The position numbers were made by a program, and so were the translations under genes. DNA of 64,000 nt from the NCBI RefSeq assembly GCF_014644295.1, contig NZ_BMKK01000002.1:620001-684000 (forward strand), written 5' to 3'. The stretch comes from Emticicia aquatilis. Lineage in GTDB: Bacteria > Bacteroidota > Bacteroidia > Cytophagales > Spirosomataceae. The number at the start of each line of letters is the position of its first letter. Position 1 is the stretch's first letter. Shown here one piece after another: positions 46,327 through 55,122 of this stretch. The notes beneath the pieces were generated by a model. It ran no database searches. It was given only the letters and a program-made list of their open reading frames with translations, and was not told where the DNA came from.

Positions 46327-48795
46327 ATGAAAAAAATATCGTTACTGCTCATTTCTCTAATTTCATTTTCGGTTTTTGCCCAAACTAAACAAATGAATAC
46401 GGGTGAAATCCTTCAAGCAATTAAAAGATTAAATGTAGTTGGCAATGTACTTTACGTTGCGGCTCACCCAGATGATGAAAATACCTTGTTCATCACTTGG
46501 CTTTCTAAAGAAAAAATGGTGCGTGCAGGTTATATTGCCATGACTCGTGGCGATGGTGGACAAAACTTAGTTGGTTCTGAACAAGGAGAATATGTAGGTT
46601 TATTACGCACTCACGAACTTCTCGGTGCAAGAAGTATCGACGGTGGCGAACAATATTTCACTCGTGCGAATGACTTCGGTTTTACCAAAACAACCGATGA
46701 AGCTCTTGCAACTTGGGGAAAAGACCAAATTCTGGCCGATTTAGTTTGGCGTATTCGCAATTTCCAACCTGATGTAATAGTTAATCGTTTTCCACCTGAT
46801 GCACGTGCTGGACATGGACATCACTCAGCATCGGCCGTTTTGTCAGAAGAGGCCTTCAAAGCAGCCGCTGACCCAAATCGCTTTCCTGAACAGTTAAAAT
46901 TTGTGAAAACTTGGCAAGCAAAACGTTTGGTTTGGAATTCGTTCTCACCAAATTTTCAGAATAACCAACCAGAAGGCAGTTTTATAAAAATTCCGTTGGG
47001 AGATTATAATCCCCTACTCGGAAAATCATACACCGAAATTTCGGCCGAGGCTCGTTCAATGCACAAAAGCCAAGGTTTTGGCTCGGCAAAAACTAAAAAT
47101 CAACGCACTGACTATGCTCTTCACAAAGCTGGTGAAGAAGCTAAAAACGATTTATTTGATGGAATTGATATTTCGTGGAAAAGAATCAATGGCGGAGAAA
47201 AAATTGAAAAGATGGTAAACGACGTGTATAACAATTTTAAAGCACAAAATCCCTCAGCATCTGTTCCAGCCTTGATTGAAGTTTATACAGCAATTAGTAG
47301 TTTAGAAGATAATGTTTGGACAAGTTATAAGAAGAAAGAAGTACAAGAATTGATTTTGGCTTGTACTGGACTTTGGTTAGAAGCTAATCCAACAGATTAT
47401 TCGGTTTCGCCCAATGATAAAATCAAAGTAAATGTGAATGTGGTTAGTCGTAGTAATTCAAATATTACACTCGAAAAACTAACTTTCAAAGGAGCAAACA
47501 AAGATACCACTATCAATAAGAAACTTGTTTATAATGATGGTTTAAATATTACGACTGAATTACAAATCCCTGCTAATCAACCGATTACTCAGCCTTACTG
47601 GTTAGTTGAGCGTAAAGAAAATGGTTTTTATAAAGTAAATGACCAGCTATTGCGTGGTTTACCAATGAAACCCGCAGATTTGGTTTGTGAATATAGTTTT
47701 ACTATCGAAGGTAAGCCATTTACATTTCAAACACCTCTAACCTACAAATTTGTAGAACCATCAGACGGTGAAATTTATCGCTATTTCGAAGTTCGTCCAG
47801 AAGTAACAGCAACTATTGCCGAGAAGGTTTATTCATTTGGAGACAATAGCCCGAAAGATGTGGTAGTGACTTTGAAAGCGGGTAAAAAAGGCGTAACAGG
47901 TACAGTTAAATTAGATGTACCAAGCACTTGGAAAGTAGAACCAGCCATTATCAATTTTGAATTAAAAGAAAAATACGAAGAGAAAAAAGTAACATTCAAG
48001 GTGTTCCCGTCAGCTACGGCCTCTGAAATTACAATTAAAGCAATTGCTCAAACAACATCTGGTTCGTATGATAGAGGTATTGCCAGTATTGAATACAAGC
48101 ACGTACCAACGCTTACACTTTTCCCATTTGCTGAAGCCAAAGCACTTCGCATCGACTTAAAGAAAAAAGGCAATAAGATTGCCTACATTGCAGGAGCGGG
48201 CGATGAAGTTCCGGCAGCTTTACAACAAATAGGCTATCAAGTAACGATGCTAACACCCGTTGAACTTGCCAAAGATTTAAGCCAATTCGATGCTATAATT
48301 GTTGGTGTTAGAGCATATAACACCGAAGAACACTTGAAATATTTCCAAGAGAAACTCATGGAATATGTCAATAATGGTGGAAATGTAGTGACACAGTATC
48401 AAACCAATGCCTTTTATGGTGTCTCGAAAGTAAAAGAAATCGGGCCTTTCCCGATGGGAATTGGGCGGGGCCGTGTAACAGATGAAAATGCTACAATGAA
48501 GATATTGAAACCACAACACTCATTATTAAATTCACCAAACAAAATCACAGCAAAAGACTTTGAAGGTTGGATTCAGGAACGTGGTTTGTACTTTGCCGAC
48601 AAATGGAGTGATAAGTACGAAACTATTTTTGCTATGAATGATGCCAACGAAACCGAGCTCGAAGGCAGTGTTTTGTATGCTAAATATGGTAAAGGGAATT
48701 TTGTTTTTACAGGATTGGCATTCTTCCGTCAGCTTCCTGCGGGTGTTCCTGGTGCTTATCGCCTATTTGCTAATATGATTTCCGTTGGCAAATAA
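46327..48795 (+). CDS. PIG-L family deacetylase with C-terminal ThuA/amidotransferase-like domain
   Basis: About 822 residues from the ATG at 46327, which opens a signal peptide (ISLLLISLISFSVFAQ); a TTG seven codons upstream is less likely. The PIG-L deacetylase domain (about 35-290) shows the zinc motif AAHPDDEN, TRGDGGQN, LLRTHELLGARSIDG and the late AGHGHHSASA. The middle (about 360-610) is a beta-sandwich region like NEW3. The end (from about 630) resembles ThuA/class I amidotransferase folds: KIAYIAGAGDEVPAALQQIG, FDAIIVGVRAYNTEE, and GNFVFTGLAFFRQLP. It should de-N-acetylate a sugar or glycoconjugate in the periplasm or at the surface. The substrate is unknown. Confidence 0.85.
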   Translation: MKKISLLLISLISFSVFAQTKQMNTGEILQAIKRLNVVGNVLYVAAHPDDENTLFITWLSKEKMVRAGYIAMTRGDGGQNLVGSEQGEYVGLLRTHELLGARSIDGGEQYFTRANDFGFTKTTDEALATWGKDQILADLVWRIRNFQPDVIVNRFPPDARAGHGHHSASAVLSEEAFKAAADPNRFPEQLKFVKTWQAKRLVWNSFSPNFQNNQPEGSFIKIPLGDYNPLLGKSYTEISAEARSMHKSQGFGSAKTKNQRTDYALHKAGEEAKNDLFDGIDISWKRINGGEKIEKMVNDVYNNFKAQNPSASVPALIEVYTAISSLEDNVWTSYKKKEVQELILACTGLWLEANPTDYSVSPNDKIKVNVNVVSRSNSNITLEKLTFKGANKDTTINKKLVYNDGLNITTELQIPANQPITQPYWLVERKENGFYKVNDQLLRGLPMKPADLVCEYSFTIEGKPFTFQTPLTYKFVEPSDGEIYRYFEVRPEVTATIAEKVYSFGDNSPKDVVVTLKAGKKGVTGTVKLDVPSTWKVEPAIINFELKEKYEEKKVTFKVFPSATASEITIKAIAQTTSGSYDRGIASIEYKHVPTLTLFPFAEAKALRIDLKKKGNKIAYIAGAGDEVPAALQQIGYQVTMLTPVELAKDLSQFDAIIVGVRAYNTEEHLKYFQEKLMEYVNNGGNVVTQYQTNAFYGVSKVKEIGPFPMGIGRGRVTDENATMKILKPQHSLLNSPNKITAKDFEGWIQERGLYFADKWSDKYETIFAMNDANETELEGSVLYAKYGKGNFVFTGLAFFRQLPAGVPGAYRLFANMISVGK

Positions 48796-48805
48796 GACTA
48801 TTGCA

Positions 48806-48855
48806 AAGATTAGACAATTTTACGAATCATTTTATCGTAAAATTGTTAAATCTTG
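48806..48855. repeat. Hairpin-forming inverted repeat after the PIG-L gene
   Basis: ACAATTTTACGA (48814-48825) pairs exactly with TCGTAAAATTGT (48835-48846), and the pairing extends outward (AGATT / AATCT) with mismatches. It lies between convergent PIG-L and infC genes and may end the PIG-L transcript, although no T-run follows. Confidence 0.6.
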
Positions 48856-48894
48856 TCTATGAAAATTATCGTAGTATAGGATTTCGATAAAAAC

Positions 48895-48931
48895 ACAAAA
48901 AGGGCTGAATTGAGATTTCAATTCAGCCCTT
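48895..48931 (-). terminator. Terminator of the thrS-infC transcript
   Basis: AAGGGCTGAATTGA pairs with TCAATTCAGCCCTT (14 bp); read leftward it is followed by TTTT and more U-rich sequence. It lies 17 bases after the infC stop. Confidence 0.9.
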
Positions 48932-48948
48932 AAATATTTCTACGAAAA

Positions 48949-49506
48949 TTATTTCTTAGGTTTCGGAGCAAGAAATACAATCATTCTCTTACCTTCAAGT
49001 TTCAATTCACCTTCTGGTTTACCGTATTCTTCCAGACCCGCAATAAAACGTTTCAACAATTCTACTCCTTGGTCTTTGAATACAATCTGACGGCCAACAA
49101 AGTGAACGTAAGCCTTAACTTTTGCATTTTCTTTCAAGAATCCAATTGCGTGCTTTAATTTGAAATCAAAATCATGGTCATCGGTTTGTGGGCCGAATCT
49201 AATCTCTTTGATTACTGTTTTAGCCGCTTTGGCTTTTATTTCCTTTTGCTTCTTCTTTTGGTCATACTTAAACTTAGAATAGTCAATAACTCTACATACT
49301 GGCGGATTGGCCGTTGGTACAATTTCAACTAAATCTAAACTTTGAGCTTGTGCCATAGCAAGAGCTTGGGCGGTGTCAAAAATACCCTGCTCTACGTTAT
49401 CACCTACTAAACGAACCTGTGGTACACGAATGCGTTGGTTGATTCGGTGTTCGTCTTCCTTCTGTACTGGTTTTCTGAAATTACGATTGAATGGTTGTTG
49501 TGCCAT
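48949..49506 (-). CDS. infC: Translation initiation factor IF-3
   Basis: 185 residues. N-domain INQRIRVPQVRLVGDNVEQG, the linker FKYDQKKKQKEIKAKAAKT, and C-domain KEIRFGPQTDDHDFDFKLKH with FLKENAKVKAYVHFVGRQI. It keeps initiation accurate by binding the 30S subunit. The start is ATG, with no sign of the rare AUU start that autoregulates infC in E. coli. It follows thrS after about 100 bases. The usual downstream rpmI and rplT genes are missing; a terminator comes instead. An AACCTT motif is 11 bases before the ATG. Confidence 0.97.
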   Translation of the reverse strand: MAQQPFNRNFRKPVQKEDEHRINQRIRVPQVRLVGDNVEQGIFDTAQALAMAQAQSLDLVEIVPTANPPVCRVIDYSKFKYDQKKKQKEIKAKAAKTVIKEIRFGPQTDDHDFDFKLKHAIGFLKENAKVKAYVHFVGRQIVFKDQGVELLKRFIAGLEEYGKPEGELKLEGKRMIVFLAPKPKK

Positions 49507-49607
49507 TTAACGATTTTAAGGTTGCTAAAAATTGATTTTTACGAAAGTACTATTTTTTTTTGTATAAAACAAATATTAATACTTCAAATATTGCGAAACC
49601 GAGACGA

Positions 49608-51554
49608 TTATGCCTTAAACTGAGGTATATTTTTGTATATTTCAGTTTTTGCGTAGGCTATAAACTCTTCGATTGTCATTGAGCCCAAATCGCCTTCGCC
49701 CTTTCTTCTGACCGAAACTTTGCCTTCTTCGGCTTCTTTTTCACCTACAATGAGCATCAAAGGCAGTTTATTTACCTCCGCATCACGGATTTTTCTGCCA
49801 ATTTTCTCATCACGATGGTCAACGTAGCCTCTGATGTCTTGTTCTTGTAAAGTCAAGAATACATCGTTGGCGTAGTCTTCGTATTTTTCAGAAATCGGCA
49901 AAATAGCTATTTGGTCAGGCGATAACCACAATGGGAAATTACCTGCGGTTGTTTCAATCAAAATCGCAATGAAACGTTCCATCGAACCAAATGGAGCTCG
50001 GTGAATCATTACTGGACGATGTTTTTGGTTATCTGAGCCTACATATTCGAGTTCAAATCTTTGTGGTAACTGATAATCTACCTGAATAGTTCCGAGTTGC
50101 CATTTACGCCCCAAAGCATCTTTCACCATAAAGTCGAGTTTCGGGCCATAGAAAGCGGCTTCACCGAGTTCTTCAACAGTTTTTAGCCCTTTTTCGGCAG
50201 CTGCACGACGAATTGCATTTTCAGCTTTATCCCATGCTTCATCCGAACCAAAATACTTTGTTTTATTTTCTGGGTCACGTAAAGAAACTTGGGCAGAAAA
50301 TTCTTCAAAACCAAGTGATTTGAATACATAAAGTACCAAATCAATTACTTTTTTGAATTCATCTTCAACTTGGTCATCAGTACAGAAAATATGGGCATCA
50401 TCTTGCGTGAAGCCACGCACACGAGTTAAACCATGCAATTCACCACTTTGTTCGTAGCGGTAAACTGTACCAAACTCAGCCAAACGTAAAGGTAATTCAC
50501 GATAACTACGTGGTCTGGCACGGAAAATTTCACAGTGATGAGGGCAGTTCATTGGTTTCAACAAAAACTCCTCTCCTTCTTCGGGTGTTGTGATTGGTTG
50601 GAATGAATCTTTTCCGTATTTTTCCCAGTGACCTGAAGTTTGATATAACTGTTTGCTACCGATATGTGGCGTTACAACTTGCTGATAACCAGCTTTTACT
50701 TGTGCTTTACGCAAGAAATTTTCGAGTCTTTCACGCAACATCGCTCCTTTTGGCAACCACAACGGTAAACCTTTGCCTACTTTTTCAGAAAATGTAAACA
50801 AATCGAGTTCTTGACCTAATTTACGGTGGTCACGGCGTTTGGCTTCCTCTAAAAGTGTTAGGTAATCTTCTAACTCTTTTTGTTTTGGGAATGTCACCCC
50901 ATAAATACGAGTCAACATTTTATTGTTTTGGTCGCCTTTGAAGTACGCACCCGCCACATTCATGATTTTTGCTGCTTTGATAAAACCAGTATTCGGAATA
51001 TGCGGCCCACGACATAAGTCTGTGAAATTTCCCTGCTTGTAGAAAGTAATCGAACCGTCTTCTAAGCCTGAAAGTAAATCTAACTTATATTCGTCGCCTT
51101 TTTCTTCAAAATATTTGATTGCATCAGCTTTGGCCATCGGAATCCTTACGTAATCATTCTTCTGACGAGCCAATTCCAACATTTTATCTTCGATTTTCTT
51201 GAAATCGTCATTCGAGATGCTTTCGCCATTTGTATCTACATCATAATAGAAACCGTTTTCGAGCGGCGGACCAACCCAAAATTTCACTTTAGGATAAAGA
51301 GCTTCTAAAGCCTCAGCCATTAGGTGAGCTGACGAATGCCAAAATGTTGATTTCCCGTCGGTATCATTCCACGTCAAAAGTTGTACGGTTGAGTCGGTTT
51401 CGATTGGCAAATTGGCATCTTGAACCGTGCCATTCACTTTGGCAGCCAATACATTTCTTGCGAGGCCTTCACTAATTGAAAGGGCCACGTCATAACTCGA
51501 ACTCCCTTTTGGATATTCTCTTACACTTCCGTCGGGCAAAGTAATTTTAATCAT
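49608..51554 (-). CDS. thrS: Threonyl-tRNA synthetase
   Basis: 648 residues from [17 protein letters not shown]. An N-terminal TGS domain, then the editing domain with its zinc-type histidine cluster ([13 protein letters not shown]), and a class II core: motif 2 region [30 protein letters not shown] with the zinc-binding cysteine and histidine, motif 3 [17 protein letters not shown], then the anticodon-binding domain. The TTG five codons upstream is not needed. It heads the thrS-infC transcript. Confidence 0.97.
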   Translation of the reverse strand: MIKITLPDGSVREYPKGSSSYDVALSISEGLARNVLAAKVNGTVQDANLPIETDSTVQLLTWNDTDGKSTFWHSSAHLMAEALEALYPKVKFWVGPPLENGFYYDVDTNGESISNDDFKKIEDKMLELARQKNDYVRIPMAKADAIKYFEEKGDEYKLDLLSGLEDGSITFYKQGNFTDLCRGPHIPNTGFIKAAKIMNVAGAYFKGDQNNKMLTRIYGVTFPKQKELEDYLTLLEEAKRRDHRKLGQELDLFTFSEKVGKGLPLWLPKGAMLRERLENFLRKAQVKAGYQQVVTPHIGSKQLYQTSGHWEKYGKDSFQPITTPEEGEEFLLKPMNCPHHCEIFRARPRSYRELPLRLAEFGTVYRYEQSGELHGLTRVRGFTQDDAHIFCTDDQVEDEFKKVIDLVLYVFKSLGFEEFSAQVSLRDPENKTKYFGSDEAWDKAENAIRRAAAEKGLKTVEELGEAAFYGPKLDFMVKDALGRKWQLGTIQVDYQLPQRFELEYVGSDNQKHRPVMIHRAPFGSMERFIAILIETTAGNFPLWLSPDQIAILPISEKYEDYANDVFLTLQEQDIRGYVDHRDEKIGRKIRDAEVNKLPLMLIVGEKEAEEGKVSVRRKGEGDLGSMTIEEFIAYAKTEIYKNIPQFKA

Positions 51555-51636
51555 AAAAAAATCTGTCAACTATTACCTAATATAATATATACTTCTTTTT
51601 ATCTCTTAAAGTTTCAAATGAAACTAATATAATATT

Positions 51637-52863
51637 TTACAATTTCAAACGTCTTGAAGAATCGGTTTTAATATTTACTTTTTTCTTCGGTGCAATGATG
51701 TTTACCCTAACTCTCGAAGTATCTAAAAGTTTTTTAGGCTCTTCTACTACAACTGGTTTAGCTACCGGAGCTGGGGCTTTCTTCACAGGAATCGGAATTG
51801 GTGCTTTGTAAACCCCCAAAGCTGAATTTATTTGACCAGAAACTCTATTCAACGCAATAATCGCTTGGGTATCATTCGGGTCTTTTTCAACTTCAGCCTT
51901 CAAAAACTCTTCGGCTTTTGTCAAAGAGCCGAGTTGTTCAAGCGTGAGGGCAATAGAGTAATTGATTTTAGATGTTTCTGGATTTGCATCCAAAACCTTC
52001 TCATAAAACTCCAATGCTTTTGTATAATTTTTCCATCGAAAATAAATCGATGCCGAATATAACATTGCATCAATTCTACGGGCATCCATTTTAGATGCTC
52101 TGTCATAATAAACAAGAGCAGAATCTAAGCGGCCAAATTTATTATAAACTAAGCCTCTATCAACCAAAAATTCAGCATTCTTGGGAAACTGCAAAATTGC
52201 AGTATTATTGACTGCCAAAGCCGAATCATATAATCGGCGATTTTTCAAGATTTCGGTCAAAGTTGAGTAACCTAATTTGAAAGAAGGCTTCATATCAATG
52301 GCCTTGTTCATTTTTAAAATAGCAGTATTGGTATCGCCTTTTCGGGCGGCCAATGTTCCTTGATAAAAGTAAGTTTCACCGTCGTAAGGAGCTATTTGCA
52401 AAGATTTTGCCAAATATTGTTCGGCATTTTTTAAGTCGTTGCGTTGCTGCGACAAATCACCTAACAAAGTATATAATTCGGGCGTATCAACATTTAAGAT
52501 TTCGGCACTTTGAGCGAAGGCATAGGCATCACGATATTGCTTCATATCACGCAATATCAATGCTTTTACATAAAGGTATTTGCCAGTATTTTGTTTCAGG
52601 CGGTCGGCTCTATTAATATCCTCCAAAGCTTTCTGACTATCACCCATTTTGTGCAGAATAATTGCTCGCTTGTAGTAGTTTTCTGCCAAACTTGGGTTAC
52701 TTCTGATGGCATCAGTCAGAGCTTCCAGCGATGCAGTATTTTGAATACTTTCTGTTTGGAATGGGGTTGGTGGAATTTTAGAACGTTCACGGTTATCTTG
52801 TCCGCACGCATACAAGAGAACTGAAATGGAAATAAATAGGTAGATTTTCTGATTATTAGACAT
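51637..52863 (-). CDS. TPR-repeat lipoprotein
   Basis: 408 residues. The signal sequence ends in a lipobox (VLLYACGQ), so it is probably a lipoprotein. From about residue 45 to 350 there are eight or nine tetratricopeptide repeats (for example NYYKRAIILHKMGDSQKALE and GETYFYQGTLAARKGDTNTA). A Pro/Ala/Lys-rich tail (IPIPVKKAPAPVAKPVV) ends the protein. Likely a protein-interaction scaffold at the envelope, of a type often found with gliding or secretion machinery; no specific role can be read. It precedes thrS by 82 bases on the same strand. Confidence 0.85.
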   Translation of the reverse strand: MSNNQKIYLFISISVLLYACGQDNRERSKIPPTPFQTESIQNTASLEALTDAIRSNPSLAENYYKRAIILHKMGDSQKALEDINRADRLKQNTGKYLYVKALILRDMKQYRDAYAFAQSAEILNVDTPELYTLLGDLSQQRNDLKNAEQYLAKSLQIAPYDGETYFYQGTLAARKGDTNTAILKMNKAIDMKPSFKLGYSTLTEILKNRRLYDSALAVNNTAILQFPKNAEFLVDRGLVYNKFGRLDSALVYYDRASKMDARRIDAMLYSASIYFRWKNYTKALEFYEKVLDANPETSKINYSIALTLEQLGSLTKAEEFLKAEVEKDPNDTQAIIALNRVSGQINSALGVYKAPIPIPVKKAPAPVAKPVVVEEPKKLLDTSRVRVNIIAPKKKVNIKTDSSRRLKL

Positions 52864-52995
52864 CCGTTTTTATTCACAATTTTGAAAGGTAATAGTAAAT
52901 TGCCTAATCGTGAGATATTTTTTCACAAAAATCCGAATTTTTTCTTAGAATAAAAACGAAAATTTAAGTTAATGGTCTGTCTGTTACTTTATAAT

Positions 52996-53247
52996 CTATT
53001 CCAAACCTCTTGACTTCAACTCTTTATTTATTTCTTTAATAGAATTGAAATTGATAATTGCAATAGGAATCAATGCTAATGGCACTGTCAGAGCAGTCCA
53101 ATTTTGTTTGCCATTGATAATATTTACTATATTCAGAATAACCAAAAGCGTAAGCATACCAAGAAGCAGCCCAGTCACAAACTTAGTGGTCTTTTTTCTT
53201 TTGAGTAATTCTTCGTTAGATAATTCGGTTAGTTTTTTGTTTTCCAT
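52996..53247 (-). CDS. Small two-span membrane protein, unknown function
   Basis: 83 residues: a charged N-terminus (MENKKLTELSNEELLKRKKT), two membrane spans (VTGLLLGMLTLLVILNIVN and a second around ALTVPLALIPIAIINF) and a charged tail. No cysteines or catalytic motif. It follows the DUF3667 gene by 26 bases on the same strand and is probably co-transcribed. An AACCTT motif lies 8 bases before the ATG, inside the operon. Confidence 0.75.
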   Translation of the reverse strand: MENKKLTELSNEELLKRKKTTKFVTGLLLGMLTLLVILNIVNIINGKQNWTALTVPLALIPIAIINFNSIKEINKELKSRGLE

Positions 53248-53273
53248 TGTTATACAAGGTTAGTTTACAGGTG

Positions 53274-53990
53274 TCAAAGTTTCATTATTGCATCAACAGA
53301 AAAACCTATTAGAAATGCAAGAATTGTAAAAGTTATCATTCCTAAAATGTAAGCCAAAAAGGCTTTACCATAATTTATAAGTTTGGTTTTATCAAAAAAC
53401 TGCCCAATCGCCCACGAGATATAGATAAACCCAAGTATTCCACCAATAAACATTAATGGGAGTTTTGTAAGTCCTACAATCAAAGCAAATAACGCATAAA
53501 TTAGCATTGCAATCCCAATAATGAAACAAAGTAAAATTAGAATTTCAAAAAAATTATATTCGTACTTTTTAAAGAACACTTTTATCCAAAATGCAATAAA
53601 TACAGCCATCATTATATTTCCGTATCCGTAATGGTCTTGATACCATTTAAACATCTTGCTCGTGAATACGGCTTCAGGAGCATTTAGTTTAACGTATCCG
53701 TCCTCTACATGAAAATAATGAATCGTTAGAGTATAAATTAATGATGTAACAATTATAAAAATAATAGGTTTTACGAGTCGAGCCCTATTATCAGCAATGA
53801 ATTCTCTAATACTTTGCCCTGGTCGAAGCAATAACTCCCTGATAGTAAACAATATACCACGTTCAAAGTGCAAAATATGCTCCATTTCATGTTGAATATA
53901 GTGTCCATCAATTCGATGAAGTTTTGCTGGTTGTCCACAATTTGGACAATAGTTTAGTGTTACTTCAGTATTACAATTTTTACAAATCAT
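53274..53990 (-). CDS. DUF3667 zinc-ribbon membrane protein
   Basis: 238 residues. An N-terminal zinc ribbon (CKNC near residue 3, CPNC near 15) is followed by HYIQHEMEHILHFERGILFTI, the RPGQSIREFIADNRARLVKP segment typical of DUF3667, and about five membrane spans. The family is found mainly in Bacteroidota; function unknown. Probably in an operon with the 83-residue membrane protein downstream. Confidence 0.85.
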   Translation of the reverse strand: MICKNCNTEVTLNYCPNCGQPAKLHRIDGHYIQHEMEHILHFERGILFTIRELLLRPGQSIREFIADNRARLVKPIIFIIVTSLIYTLTIHYFHVEDGYVKLNAPEAVFTSKMFKWYQDHYGYGNIMMAVFIAFWIKVFFKKYEYNFFEILILLCFIIGIAMLIYALFALIVGLTKLPLMFIGGILGFIYISWAIGQFFDKTKLINYGKAFLAYILGMITFTILAFLIGFSVDAIMKL

Positions 53991-54094
53991 ATTTTATTGC
54001 AAATCAATATTTTAATTTGCTTCAATTTATACACATCTTAAATATTATCAATGGTTTTTGATTAGTATTTCAAAATATACTGAATCTTTATGGC

Positions 54095-55006
54095 TTAAAT
54101 AGTTGAGAAACGATAAAAAACACCCAGAGGGAGCTTCTTCTGAAAGGAATCTTGCAGCACCAATTCTCCCATTTCTGGGTTTTGAACGTTTGCGTAATTT
54201 TGCTTAATAATTGTTTCGGCAATGACTGCCGAAAAGCCCATAGAGTAGAGGTTCAGAATAAAAAAATGATGCTTTTCGTCGAGAAGTTCGAGGCAGTTTT
54301 TCAATAATTCGTTCAAACCTTCTTCTAAAACCCATTTTTCGCCATCGGGGCCACGTCCGTACGCTGGTGGGTCAAGAATAATTCCATTATACTTTTTTCC
54401 ACGTTTTACTTCTCTCTTAACAAATTTCAGAGCATCTTCAATCACCCAACGAATATCAGTCAAGCTACTTGCTTCCATGTTTTCTCTTGACCACGAAATC
54501 ACTTGTTTTACAGAATCTACGTGCGTAATATCAGCTCCATTTGCTTTAGCAATCAATGAAGCTCCGCCAGTGTAGGCAAAAAGATTCAATACTTTTGGCA
54601 GTTGCAGCGAAGCATCACTCGATTTCATTGACGTTAGTTTATCCTCAATATAACGCCAGTTGGCTGCCTGCTCAGGAAAAATGCCAACGTGCTTGAATGA
54701 CGAAAGTGATAATTTGAACTTGAGTTTGGTTTTGCCTTGCTCATAATTCATGTACCATTTTTCTGGCATTTTCTTTATGTTATGCCATTCGCCTCGCTCT
54801 TCTGGACTTAATTGGTCACGACCTTTGGTTTTCTTGAAGATTGCCGATGCTTTCCGTTGCCATACTTCCTCAGAAAGAGATTTATCCCAAACGGCTTGTG
54901 GTTCTGGACGAGCTAAAATAAAATCGCCGAAGCGTTCGAGTTTTTCGTAATTACCCGAATCGAGTAATTCATACGAACTAATATTTGGAGTAAGTAAATT
55001 GTACAA
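54095..55006 (-). CDS. Class I SAM-dependent methyltransferase (RlmI/YccW-like)
   Basis: 303 residues. Rossmann-type methyltransferase with motif I LNLFAYTGGASLIAKANGA, the acidic VDSVKQVISWSREN and motif IV IILDPPAYGRGPDG, as in rRNA cytosine-5 methyltransferases of the RlmI group. The N-terminal part (about 1-100) is short and lacks a recognisable PUA domain, unlike RlmI. An rRNA substrate is therefore likely but not certain. Single gene with a repeat immediately upstream. Confidence 0.85.
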   Translation of the reverse strand: MYNLLTPNISSYELLDSGNYEKLERFGDFILARPEPQAVWDKSLSEEVWQRKASAIFKKTKGRDQLSPEERGEWHNIKKMPEKWYMNYEQGKTKLKFKLSLSSFKHVGIFPEQAANWRYIEDKLTSMKSSDASLQLPKVLNLFAYTGGASLIAKANGADITHVDSVKQVISWSRENMEASSLTDIRWVIEDALKFVKREVKRGKKYNGIILDPPAYGRGPDGEKWVLEEGLNELLKNCLELLDEKHHFFILNLYSMGFSAVIAETIIKQNYANVQNPEMGELVLQDSFQKKLPLGVFYRFSTI

Positions 55007-55008
55007 AA

Positions 55009-55122
55009 TGAGTTTTGAGTGCTTAGTTCAGAACTCTGAGTAGAAATTTGGTTTCAAGTAAAAATTGCCATGACAACTCGCCGCTATTGCGGACTTGATT
55101 AAAACTCAGAACTCAGAATTTT
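55009..55122. repeat. Inverted repeat of TGAGTTCTGAGT type overlapping a gene end
   Basis: Left arm 55009-55040 (TGAGTTTTGAGTGC, with internal GAACTCTGAG) and right arm 55101-55122 (AAAACTCAGAACTCA and on) are imperfect complements. Between them is a GC-rich stem CCGCTATTGCGGAC resembling the GTCCGCCGTTGCGG of the element at 37291. The right arm encodes the last residues (ILSSEF) and stop of the gene at 55099. Confidence 0.6.
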
